Part shown: piece after piece, positions 32,099-44,160 of the stretch
How positions within the stretch are numbered: position 1 is the stretch's first letter
Layout of the letters: each line of letters starts with the position of its first letter
Assembly: GCA_963691705.1 (NCBI GenBank)
Contig: OY829538.1
Span: 80,358,781 to 80,422,780 of the forward strand
DNA from: Viola odorata
Lineage: Eukaryota; Streptophyta; Magnoliopsida; Malpighiales; Violaceae
Length of the DNA stretch: 64,000 nt
Reading direction: 5' to 3'
Program-made: the position numbers and the translations under genes
Notes under the pieces: model-generated
Told to the model about the DNA's origin: nothing
Databases searched by the model: none
Seen by the model: only the letters and a program-made list of their open reading frames with translations

Positions 32099-34224
32099 GG
32101 ATAACAGAAGACTAAGCTGCAATTAGAAAGCAAAAAACGAAATGGGTCAATGTAAACTAAAGTAGTTGAATTTGAAAACAAAAGGAGAAATATATGAATT
32201 GGGTGTATAATCCTGATGTAAATGGGCATACAGTTTCAAACAAAGAAATCAAGAAAGCCAAATCTAGTATGAAAATGGCACAATCTGATGTTGTTAATTA
32301 ACAAATCCTTAACTCAGATGCCATACGCGATGACAGTGGAGAGCGAGTGGTGGTGGTGGCGCGTGCGTACCTGAGTCGAAAATCTCTATTGTGGTCAGTA
32401 GATTTAGCGATTGACGGCTAGTCGGATCGGTACAAAATGCTGAGAAACGAACGGTATAATTCCGACGAGAAGAGGTCGACGATGGTGGTTGTGTCGCCGC
32501 GGGTGTTTAGTTTGAGAAAAAACGGAATCTTGAAATTTGGCGGGTTTGGCCCGGTTTGGGTATATGTTGGTAATTACTACTTACTAATTGGGTTTGTTTT
32601 CATGCACCCATAAGCTTTGGAATTTGGATACAATAAAAATGACATTAATAAGAAATAAAGGTTTAACATTAAGAAAAATAGTATTACCGATATAAAAAAT
32701 AATTAAACTTCGATGAACTTAAGTTCAAATTTCACCTCCGTCTATAAAAAAATTGACTGCGTAGAAAAATAAAATGTTAATAAGGAAAAATACGATATAG
32801 TTTCTTAAATCTTCCATTCAATTTTTATAGTTTTATAATTTCTAAAAAACTATAGAGTTGTGTTTTTATAACGGAATAATCTTCGTGCATTTGGTAAATC
32901 ACTTTTATTTACTTCATTTTTCATAAAAGAATTACTCTATTTTTATAAAGGATTATTTTTCTAACTTGGTAAAAAAGGAAAAAAGGCACCCCATAATATG
33001 CTCCACAAGAGTCCATAGCCTGTGGTGATTCACCAATCCTGGCGACCCGATAATTATGATGTTGGGCTACACACCCATGTAGGATGGGCGGGCCCAAATC
33101 GCCCTTGTTGACCCAAGACTCCACCGAAGTGGACAGACATGGTTAACCAGGATCCTAACCCCTTGGTTACAAGCCATCGTTACTTGGCTCGGCGATATTA
33201 ATTTACAGCATCAAAGTTTATATTCTATTTACATATTTAACTTGTGGCTGATGTGGTATTTTTTTTTCCTGTTTTGCAACAAGAATAACAATTGGGACAT
33301 ACCGGAAAAACACAATAATTAACTAAAAAGAAACTAATTTCATGATTTTTATTTTTAATAAATCGAGGTGTCGAAATCGAATCATTATGGTACTTTATTA
33401 TCAAAAGACAGATTAATATTTTTAAAAAAAAAATTGGTTATTATTAATTATTATTACAATATCAGACATCAAATGACCTAAAACAACAGCTAATTTTAAA
33501 TGCTCGTTAGCAATTTCATGATTACTTAAAGAAGCTAATTTCATATCGATTTTATTTATTTGTATTAGTAAAAAATGAATCAAAAATTAAAATTGATTCT
33601 TGCTTTGTGATGGAATGGAACACATGAAAATTGAAATACAAGTATTAAAAGCAACAATATTTCAAAGATACAAAAGTTAAAAAATAATTACTTAACTTTA
33701 TATCCAATTTAGAGTCGAATTTCTATTCTAGAAAATACGGCATTCTTAATATATACCATTTTATTAGATTAATTTAGAGTCGAACTATTATCTCATACGA
33801 GTAAGAAGAAATATTTTTCCTCGTGATACTTCAAAAACTTCAAAATATATATATAAATATAAATGCATGTTACGGGACCGATATCATCCTACTTAGCTAT
33901 TCTTTTCGTTTTTTTTTAATAAATAACATTTTTCTATTAAATATTACTGTACATTTTATTTAACTTTTTAATATTTACTTTATTAAATATTACTGTTTTA
34001 AAAAGTCATTTTTTTAAAAAGAGAGGGAGCAATTTAGAGTCTCCCAATTGATATCCAATAGGAGTAAAAAAACAATGTTTTTTCTTATGGAGCTCAAGCG
34101 GCAACGCTTATAAGATGCGTGACACCCCCACAGCAACCGACATGACACTGGCGCTCCACTGAGCTTCCCCGTCCCGGCTGTTCTTAGAAAACACGGTGGA
34201 ATTTGATTCAACAGTCTGACAAAA
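32099..34224. other. Intergenic between PUP and PRP39
   Basis: No gene recognised. Two islands stand out from the AT-rich background. The first, 32330-32540, is GC-richer; on the minus strand it ends with a good donor (CTCAG|GTACGC near 32370), as a leader exon would. The second, 32985-33190, is about half G+C, contains a near-palindromic GGTTAACCAGGATCCTAACC and has no coding content that I recognise. The rest (33200-34010) is AT-rich with long A/T runs. The last 200 bases are the likely PRP39 promoter and leader. Confidence 0.5.
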
Positions 34225-37200
34225 ATGGAGGTGCAAGCCTCCGATGCTGAACCCATCGAATCAGACTCTCCTGGTAAACACAAGCTCTCTCTCTCTCTCT
34301 GTGTGTCTCTCTGTATCTACATTCCTGCTTTCTTTCTTTATTTTTTAATTAACCAGTTACCTTCCTCGGCAGTTGTCATTGATGAGCACAAGCTCCCCGA
34401 ACTCATCGCTTCTGCCTCATTAACATTTCAAGACTGGACTTCACTAATTTCCGAAGTGGACGCTGCATTTTCTGTAAGTTGCAATTTCAAAATCATCTCT
34501 GTTGTTGTTGTTGTTGTTGATGATGATGGTGGTGGTGGTGGTTTTGTTCGTTCTTTTGAAGTTCTTTGTGATTTTTATTTTGTGTGCAGGATGATATAGA
34601 GAAATTAGGTTTAGTGTACGATGCATTCTTGTTGGAATTTCCGTTGTGTTATGGTTACTGGAGGAAATATGCTAATCACGCTATTAGACTGTGCACTGTG
34701 GACAAGGTTGTTGAGCTGTTTGAACGCGCGGTGGGAGGTGCTACTTACTGTGTTGATCTGTGGGTTGATTATTGTAGCTTTGGTAGCTTGGTTTTCAAGG
34801 ATCCTGCTGATGTTCGAAGGTAATTTCGGATGATGATATTAAAATTTCCAGCTTTGTTGTTGTGAGGCATGTCACATTTGTGTGTTGTTTGTGAATTTGT
34901 GTTCTAAGTCAATGCTTATAATCCTTTTTTCCCCTTTTGTCTTGCTTCTTATCAAATAGATTGTTCCAAAGAGGCTTATCTTATGTTGGAAAGGATTACC
35001 CATGCCATGTGTTGTGGGATAAATACATCGAGTTCGAGTTATCTCAGCAGCATTGGAGTTCCTTGGCTCACATTTACATTCAAGCACTAAGGTTTCCAAC
35101 CAGGAAGTTGAATCACTACTATGAAAAGTATATATCTCTTTCTCTCTATTTTCTCTAGTATTTTGGAGCACAACAACATTTTTTAATAGTAGGTATTTGA
35201 AGTAGCCTGGTCGTTAATGGCTTTCTTCTTCTTTTTATTCACCAACCTCTGCATGTTTGTCACACTGAACACTTTGAGGAAATGCCAAAACATTTTAGTG
35301 CTATGCTACCTTTTAGACGATGTCCTTGAAGATTGAACGATTATAAATTCTAAATGCTTGACAATTTAAATGCCAAACAGCATTGTTATTGAGAAAGCAT
35401 TTGAAACCATATATATGTCCTGATATATTTTCCAAAGTTTCTTCTCCATATTGACCGGAAAAGTATTCCTGGTAACTAGAACTTCGCTATTTGTAATGTT
35501 CAGCTGCCAAAACCTGTAGTTATCTTTTGCTTGTCTTCATGTGATGTCTTTTGTTCCATTGCCACAGTTTTTCCTTGGTGAGCTTGTTGGACCATATATA
35601 TTCTTTCTAAGTCAGAATTTGATGGCCTTTAAATCTGTCCTTCAGTTTTAAGAAGTTGGTGAAGATTTGGGAAGAAGCAAGGGAATCTCATAGTAATTCT
35701 GCTTCAGAAACACCAATTGAGCCCGTGCCTGATAGTGAAGTTCCTACTTGTTATAAGGAAGCTGACATTTCTTGCATCATTAAAGACTTGTTGGATCCAT
35801 CTATTGGCTTGGCCGGGTTGAAAGCACTGCAGAAATATATACATATTGGAGAGCAGTTGTACCAGGAAGCATCTCAATTGAATGAAAAAATAAGTTGTTT
35901 TGAGACTCGTATTCGGAGGCCTTATTTCCATGTCCTGCCACTTGACGTTAGTCAATTGGAAAATTGGCATCATTATCTGGACTTTGCTGAGTTGCATGGA
36001 GATTTTGATTGGGTATAATTTGCAGTTTTGGTGCACCTTGCCTACTCCTTCTCCTTTTCCTCCCTGATGAGAAAAGCTAATTTCTCTTGTTATGTTGATT
36101 GCAGGCTGTTAAACTATATGAAAGATGCTTAATTCCTTGCGCTAATTATCCTGAGTTTTGGATGCGCTATGTGGAATTTATGGAAAGTAAGGGAGGAAGG
36201 GAGATCGCAAACTTTGCACTGGACCGAGCTACACAAATTTATCTGAAGGTATGCATTTCTTAACAAGAATTCATTCTTGCTTTGTGAAGGCACTTATTTC
36301 TCTAGGCTTATCTCTTTTGTTCTTGTTTATCTTATCTCTTTCAAGGAAGAGAAAAAATGTTCAACAATAAAACCCTTTTGTTTTAACAATCCATGTTGTT
36401 TGTTTGACAAATAACTAGAAACATAATATTTTCTTTTAAAGAAGAGTAGATAAACTTTGGCTTCCAACCAATACTTTGTTGTCTCAAACAATCCATCTGA
36501 CGGAAAAGAACTAGGAAAACAATTCTGAATCTGTTAAGGGCAGTTATATTGGCATGTTTGATTAATATTTCGTATGAAAAGGTAAGGAGAGGAGCAAGCT
36601 TTCACTGAGCATCCAAGAAGCATGCATCCTGAAATTGTCACATTTAGTTGGTTAATATTTCTTAGTATTCTTTTGTGAAAATTACATTTAGAACTGAAGT
36701 TATCATTTCAGCAATAAGTCTTGATGGATATTAAACAGGGTGCTGTCTTTAAATGAAAGATTAGAAGGAGCATTCACAACAAGAATGAAATTTCCTTATT
36801 GGCATTTATTTCATTCGTGGCCGAGTTTATGCTGTACTGAAGCTTTTGGTTTATTGCTATAGGATCTCAATATATACATGATTGGAGATGCTTACGGCCC
36901 CATTCGTATATTCGTTGCAGAGGATCTCAGCTATTCATCTGGTCAGCGCAAGGTTTAAAGAGTACATAGGTGATGCCCCGAAAGCTCGTGCTGCCTTGCT
37001 TCATTGTGATACAGACTCAGACTCAGATACAGACTTTGTTGAAAATGTGATAATGAAAGCTAACATGGAAAGACGTTTGGTAAGTAGTGGATTGGTTGAA
37101 TCAATAAGAAGTTCAACTGCATATGTGGTCTAGCTGTAGAGTAATTGCTTTTGTTTTCCTGACATGGCACAGGGAAATCTCGTAGCAGCTTCTAATATAT

Positions 37201-40200
37201 ACACAGAAGCAATAGAGAAAGCAGCTGCAGAACAAAAAGCCCACACTCTTCCCATTTTGTATATTCATTGCTCTCGACTTAAGCACATGGTAGGTTTCAC
37301 TCGCACATCCATCACTTGCATTGCAACTGCTCGACACATAAGAGTATTCATATCCAGATTTCTTATAACATCTTAAAAAACTATCCCATTTCTTATTAAA
37401 GCTTGGTTCAGCTTTTAAGTTGATCTAGTACAGACCTTGTAACCAACAGTTTTTTTCATTGATTTTATTCTTCAGCTTGGATTGTTTTTCTTACTTGCAG
37501 ACTGTAGACAATGAGGATGCTGCTAGAGACATTTTAATAGATGGTATCAAACACGTGCCATATTGCAAAGTACTTATAGAGGTATATCTATTTCTCTACA
37601 AGCACTTATGGTCTCAAAGAAACTAGAATCCTTCAGAACAATAGATGGGCCTGCCTTAAGTCATACCTTCTCTATATTTTCGTCATCAATTTTCTGATTA
37701 GATAATTCTAGCCTTCTGTTACACTTATACATGTGGTGACAAATTGACAATTTGGGTCCAGCTATGTGGTTGGCACTTGCCGTAACAAAAGCTTCATTGT
37801 GTGCCCCGCTTGTGTTTTTTGTTTCTTGGACTGTGGTTTATTTGTTGATTGGTTTCAGCTTCTAATCATTAATCCAGTTGTACTGGAAATTTTGTGAAAT
37901 CTTCAAATAAATTGCCTGTCAACCTAATTTGGAACTTCTTCAAGAATTGAGAACATTTGCAATGGCACTCATTAATTGGAACTTGTGCAGGAACTAATAA
38001 AGTTTGCAATGGCACTTAAAGGATCAAGACACATAACCGTGGTAGATTCCGTTGTGTCAAAAGCTATAGCTCCTGGACTAGGTGAATCTCAAGGTTTGAG
38101 TGTGGAAGAAGGGGAGCATATATCACGACTATATATAGAGGTCAGAACTTCTCACTCACTGATTTCATTATGTTCCCATCATAGTAATGTACGAGAAAGT
38201 TGAAGCATTAAAGTTACCAATTACCATGATGTTGTTTGTGCATGTTTGGTCATGGCTTTTGAGTTATGAATCTCTTTCTTCCTTTTCATGTTGTGATTGA
38301 CATCTACATGTCTGTTAGGTTGTTTTCCTACACTAAAACGTTTGAGTCTGTCCCCAGTAAGTGTTGCACAGATTCTTGTATACCTTGATCTTTATTTATT
38401 CTTTTAAGGAGCTAGTAACTACTGCAGATGTGCATCCAACGACACCAATTGCCTTACCCAGTGAGATTTCTAAGATTTTTTTTTGGGTACATATTAAATA
38501 TGTGATTAGTTTTGCAATTACATTAGAACCCACCCACATCTTGGCTTGGGACTGTTAATGATAGGTCTGGCACAGAACAAATGAGAGTTTTGATTAATGC
38601 ACCGCCTCTTTACAACCATTTGAAAGAAACATCTTTTATTTTCTCTTCTTTTTACATCTACTCATTATCTATAACATCAGCAGTTTGTGGACCTTTGTGG
38701 AACCATCAATGATGTGAGGAAGGCATGGAACCGACACATTAGATTGTTTCCACATTCGGTGAGGACTACGTGTTCCTCAGTTACTGGTACAAAAAGATGG
38801 AAAGTGTCCAAGGAAGAAAAACAAGAAAATCTTGATACTCTGCCTCCTCAGGATTCTGGGGAAGAAATGTCTGAAGTTTTGATTCTGTCCTCAATGCAAG
38901 AGAAAGAACAGGGACCCTTGCCCGAAACACCTGACTCCCAGGCAGCTGATCCTGCCACCGAGCAGATGCCAGACCAGAAATCACCTTTACTGGAAAATCA
39001 CGAAATGCTATCTGACTCGGGTGCTGTTAAGCCATGTGAATCAGGAGAGGGTACAGTTAAGCCATGTGACTCCGGAGAAGATACAGTTAAGCCACATGAA
39101 TCAGGAGAGTCTGACAGCAATAAGAAAATGAAATTGGACTGTGCCTCTCATAGAGATTCAGAAGAACAATCTGCAGAAGATGATCCAAAACCAAATTCAT
39201 CCCTTGTTTCAGTAAATGAAGTTACTGATGCAACTGAAGGTCCTCAGGCTGTATTAGAATTCAGTAAAGAGAATAGTGTACTGGAGCAGTCTGACTATGA
39301 ACCTGAGCCGGAGTTGAAGCCCCCTTCACTGGATGGACTTTCCTTGGATGCTCTGGATGCTAAATCTGTAGATCCACTTACGGCCAAATCGCATGATTTT
39401 GAAGCTCCTCAGGGGATGGGTTCAGTTCCTCCAACACCTAGTGAATTTGAAGCTCCTCAAGAACCGAGCAACATGCAGAAGAGTGAAGCTCGTCAAGAGA
39501 ATAGCATGTCAAGTGAATTTGAAGCTCCTCTAGAACTGAGCTTTCCAAATCGAAACATGCAAAAGAGTGAAGCTTGTCAAGAGAATAGCATGTCAAGTGA
39601 CTTTGAATCTCCTCAAGAACTGAGCTTTCCAAATCGAAACATGCAAAAGAGTGAAGCTTGTCAAGAGAATAGCATGTCAAGTGACTTTGAATCTCCTCAA
39701 GAACTGAGCTTTTCAAATCGAAACATGCAGAAGAGTGAAGCTTGTCAAGAGAATAGCATGTCAAACGGGAGCTTGCCAGAGAGTTCTAAGTATGCTACTG
39801 TTGAAGAATCAAGCCCAACAAGCACTCCAGCAACTGTCTCTGCCCTAATTAATACCGAAAATCTTAGCCCTTCAGCTTCAGCAAGTAATCTGAACATTAT
39901 GGCACCAGCAGTTTCACGGCCTCAAATGTCAGAACATAGAGGTAGAAACTGGCATCAAAGAAGTAATCCTGATAGATTCCGGAGAGATTCTAAATATGGG
40001 TTTCGTGGAAATTCACATAGAAGATCACATCAACCACAACAGGCTTCTCCACACCAACAGTACCCAAGAGCTGAGAGAGGCCCTCGGCTGCCCACGAGTC
40101 AAGGCTACCTCTCTCAGCCTGCATCTTCTCAGAACCCTCAGGGTCAGCAAGGTAGCAGGATGCAAAGTCAGTATTATGAGCCAGTTGCGCAAGGTAATCT

Positions 40201-40921
40201 AGCACCAACTCAAGCTTGGTCAACGCAAGGCACGCAGCAGCAGAATCCTTCTGCTCCCTGTCAGCCTCAACAGCCTGTGCAACCTGGTACCTTTCCACAA
40301 CCACAGATGTCCCAGTATCCAGTGCAAGGTAATGAGCAACAGGGGAGTTTGCCGAACAATCAAGTATATAACCAAATGTGGCAATATTATTACTACCAGC
40401 AACAGCAACAGCTTCTTTGGCAGCAGCAGCAACAACAACAACCCCAGGACCAGCAGCTCTTGCAGCAACAATACCAACAACAGATGTTGCAAATGCAATA
40501 TCTTCAGCAGCAGTTGCAACATCAGCAGCTACCTCCCCAACAGCAACAAGAACAGCTGCAGTTGCTGCTTCAACAGCAGCAGCAACAGTTTTTGCTACAG
40601 CAGCAGCAGCAGCAACTGTTGTTACAGCAGCAACAGCTCCAGTTACAACCGCAGCAAGCCTCTCAACTTGAACAACAGCTGATACAGCAGCAAACCAATT
40701 TGCAGTTACAACCACAGCAAGCCTCTCAACTCCAACAGCAGCTACTACAGCAGCACACCAATCAGCAGCTACAGACACAACATCAGCATCTACTTTACAT
40801 GCAACATCAACAGCTACAACTGCACCTGCAGCAGCAGCAACAGCAACAACTACAGCAGCAAGCAATGTCCTCACAAAAGCAGCAACATGAGCAGGAACAA
40901 GGAAACCGCTCCAAAGATTAA
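34225..40921 (+). CDS. PRP39: Pre-mRNA-processing factor 39 (PRP39), HAT-repeat U1 snRNP protein
   Basis: Eleven coding exons: 34225-34273, 34373-34473, 34590-34819, 34960-35127, 35646-36012, 36105-36248, 36921-37079, 37173-37289, 37501-37581, 37991-38140 and 38684-40921; 1267 residues. The N-terminal half is built of HAT (half-TPR) helices, e.g. FPLCYGYWRKYANH, ELFERAVGG, HVLWDKYIEFE, NWHHYLDFAELHGDFDW, LYERCLIPCANYPEFWMRY and VDLCGTINDVRKAWNRH. PRP39 is a U1 snRNP component that helps recognise 5' splice sites; plant homologues affect flowering time. The last exon codes about 700 residues of acidic, repetitive and finally Gln-rich sequence, longer than the structured part requires. The first intron is stop-free and a multiple of three. 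Exon 11 has an NAGNAG acceptor. A further 3' UTR intron (about 40937-41290) is possible. Confidence 0.92.
39469..39770 (+). repeat. 84-bp minisatellite inside the PRP39 last exon
   Basis: Near-identical 84-bp units beginning AACATGCA(A/G)AAGAGTGAAGC start at 39556, 39640 and 39724; a diverged and shorter unit starts at 39469. Each full unit encodes 28 residues (MQKSEACQENSMSS, then DFESPQELSFPNRN). Since 84 is a multiple of three, unit gain or loss keeps the frame. A smaller three-copy repeat (VKPCESGEG-type decapeptides) lies at about 39028-39115. Confidence 0.9.
40380..40880 (+). repeat. CAG/CAA-rich region coding the PRP39 glutamine tail
   Basis: About 500 bases of mixed CAG/CAA with Leu and Tyr codons encode a tail in which more than half the residues are Gln, with short LLQQQ and LQPQQAS repeats. 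The antisense and shifted frames open here only because of the triplet composition. Confidence 0.9.
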
Positions 40922-43900
40922 CTGATCACATGTCCAGGTATGTGAATGGTCTAAAACTTAACACTTAAATTTCAAATCATGGTAAAAACTGATTATAGAT
41001 GACTTAGTAGGATTATAATTCAACTAGAGGTGCAAATTTCTAATGATGGGTAGAAGTCAGCACAATGTTGTGTCTAGATGATTTGAAGCGGAGTATCCAT
41101 TATAAAACATGCCTCAGACTCAGAGAGCTTGATACTTAGGGTCTTTTTATGCCAGTTCTTGAGTTTCATTATATCCGGAGCAGGATTCTTCAGTTGTAAG
41201 CAGTCATTCATAGTCGCTGCCTGCAAGTTACAGAAGGCACGATTTTTTCTGTGCATAATTCATATACTTAATTATTTCTGTAATCATGTAGGAAGGAGCT
41301 GGACCCTGACAGCATGCCGTAGTGCAAATCCATCTGGAAGTGTCGAACCTTACAACGATCCAATATTCTGTCAGCATCATACAGTAAGCAAATGACAGCC
41401 ACATGGAGATGATCACATTGTATTTTGTCTAGATTATCTAACTGTTTAACAGACTCTAATGATCCAGATGATTGCATAGAAAAGGCAAAAAGTTTATATT
41501 AGATTTGATTGGGCTGATTTCGTATGGTCCATTAGGCAAATTGAACACCAGCCTCGATGGTTTTAAAGCAGCAGATGGTCTTAAAAGTAAGTTCGGTTGT
41601 GATCTTAAGTAACTGGGTCTTTTTTAAACTCTTAAGCTTCTGTAAAAAAAATCCATCTTTTCTTTAAAAGCAAAATGTTCGTGGTGATCGCATCACATTT
41701 CCTCCAAAATTTAAAAAACTAGGATGTATTACGAGTTATTACTACCCTTTCGTAGGGTTGGAATCTAACTTGTTGAAGTTTTATGGATCGAGTCCTTAAC
41801 CCTACAAGGCTACAAGTTACAAGAAATGAGTCTCTTTTTGTTCTTTTTCTGTGAAAGGAACAGGTCCATTTTGTATTTCCGGGTGTCCTTTACAAAAACT
41901 AAACTCGATGGAATGTTGTTGGGACCCCAAAAAAATGCCTCTCAAAGTATGGTCTGCTGCATTTCTAAAATTCGAACTTGGGAGTCTTTAAACATACAAT
42001 TAAAGTCTAGCGTCCACGCTAAAATTCCAACTCCCTCAATCAAAGCCAAGATTCAAGGAGATATTGTGCAAAACGTAATGCCATTCCTTTTCAGTCTAAA
42101 AGTCAAGCTCTTTTGGGGAGAACTTTTGCCATTCCAAATCCCATACAAAAACTTTTGTAAAGGACAAAAAGCCCAAAAATTAGGTCTCTTTCAACTCCAA
42201 GAAGCCACCAGTTTTGTTGCAACTGCGACACACTATTCATGGTAAGCAGAATGCCATATGAAATGCCAATTCATGACTTTGCATGCATTTAAGAACTACA
42301 TATAGAATTTCACAACCTGGAATGCATGTGCAATGAGAGAAAAAATTGTAGAGAACACGCAACACGGCACAATCGTCCATCAATATGAATCACAAACTCA
42401 GCAAAATTCCCAAGAAACAAATTTGCAATAAACGAATGGAGCAAGGAACACAAGTACAGCCACCAGCCCTCGTAGGAGGCAAACCGAACGATTTACAAAC
42501 TATATTTGGAGAAGAATCCATCAATCTAACAACATTTTTAGTTGTTTTACATAACCACCAACAGTACTGTATGTTTAAGGCCTGAGACGGTGTAACGCTA
42601 AAGGAAATGAACTTTAAAAGTGATACATAAACTTATTACATGTGCTACCATCTCCAACGAAACTACAAGATCCAACCAATCTGTTCTTAGCATTGCGTTG
42701 GAAGTGAAACAAATGTTAGGGCAGTCAATAGTCTACAATAACAACAGCTACAAGTTAGGAAAACATCATATCAACAGAACTCAACGTACTTACACATTGC
42801 CATTAGCAGATAATCTACTTATGTTCCTCACATTACCTGCAGGTAAGGCATGTACAATTATGAATGAGAAAAGATTGCATGATTCATCAGATTTTATGAC
42901 ACGGATTGATTGGTGCAATATTGCAGATAGTTTATTACTATTTCTCCCCACTTCTGTGTCGCATAGAGCCGAATCAAAACCCTGTTTAGCTTCATGTTGT
43001 CCAAAAATACCTAAAAAGCTGCCCTTTCCCCCACAGCACCACCCATCCTTGCTAGCTACTTCCCATGCCCACTTGACCTCTACAAGATTCAAAAACTCCT
43101 AAATGATACATGCTAAATCTAAATGCCTTTGCCAGAGCAGTCCTAGAATCTTAAAACTGATATCCACAGCACTCGATTCCAACCACCACCCTAACATGTC
43201 AATTCCTGAATGGGACAACACTAACCCAATCCACGACACCCAGTCTCTGAATCCTATAGCTCAATCCTATAGTCATGTTTCCTATTGTGCTATGCAGATA
43301 AGTCTTTCCTGTAATAACATATCAGCTTTGCAATTAATCAAGCCTGAGTGAAGTGTTTTGACTCTGATTTTTTACATCCCGCAGTGTTTTATACTAATGG
43401 TATCCAAGCATCTAAAACTCGAAGTGTTATAACAGTAATATTTTCCCCATTCTAACTACAATTTGCATAACAAAAAACATTTAATTTAGATTTCCTAAAA
43501 TTCTTTCAGAAGATGTCAAGAAATGTTTAAAATATTTCTTTACTTTTCAACTATTATCCATCCTAAATGGAAGTTTCAACCATGCAGAGTAAGAAAGGGT
43601 CCAAAGTTAGTCTAACAGGGTCTTCTTTCAAATTATGCTATACAAACTAATGGTGAGGCCTTAGAAAGCATTTCAACAGTGAAGAGGCAACTAGAGTGCG
43701 AATGCAAAGTTTCTAATTTCTTTGTACTAGCCTACTTGGAATTTGATATAGATTTAGTGTATGGAGCAGTGAATGTAAACGGGACACCAACAAAGAAAGC
43801 AATCAAGACTTTGATAGATTATATTTCACAAGATAACAATTCATATACACCCCCTTATGAATTTGATTGCAACTGCAACTGTACAAATAAAATAAAAAAC

Positions 43901-44160
43901 AACCATGCTCTACAACTACCTTTCGGGAAAATCAGATAGAGCACCCCTTGGATATGTCAGCTGAAAAGGAAAAAAGGAAAGGGACAAACACCAAGAGCTG
44001 ACTCAAGAATGAGACAAACACTATTTATTCTATAGTTAATATATAAAAGCACAAAAAGAAAGATATTGAACCACCTAAATTAGAGGCCAAACTTAGCTTA
44101 AAGAAATTAACTGGAGGGGCAAGAAGCTATATTTTCAGGATAATAAGGAAAAAGGAGCTC
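40922..44160. other. Intergenic between PRP39 and SSP4-type genes (tail to tail)
   Basis: The first 550 bases are probably PRP39 3' UTR, with a plausible donor at 40936/40937 and acceptor at 41290/41291 for a UTR intron. Beyond that I could not recognise a gene. At 42620-43102 the plus strand has a 160-codon open frame, and at 42790-43092 the minus strand has a 100-codon one overlapping it. Neither resembles a family I know, but the minus frame has a protein-like composition (WAWEVASKDGWCCGGKGSF). From about 43950 the SSP4-type 3' UTR approaches. Confidence 0.45.

Noticed and set aside
39990..40874. A 294-codon open frame antisense to PRP39
   Set aside because: It is Ala/Val-rich because it reads the complement of CAG/CAA repeats. 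The sense strand is a clear PRP39 exon.
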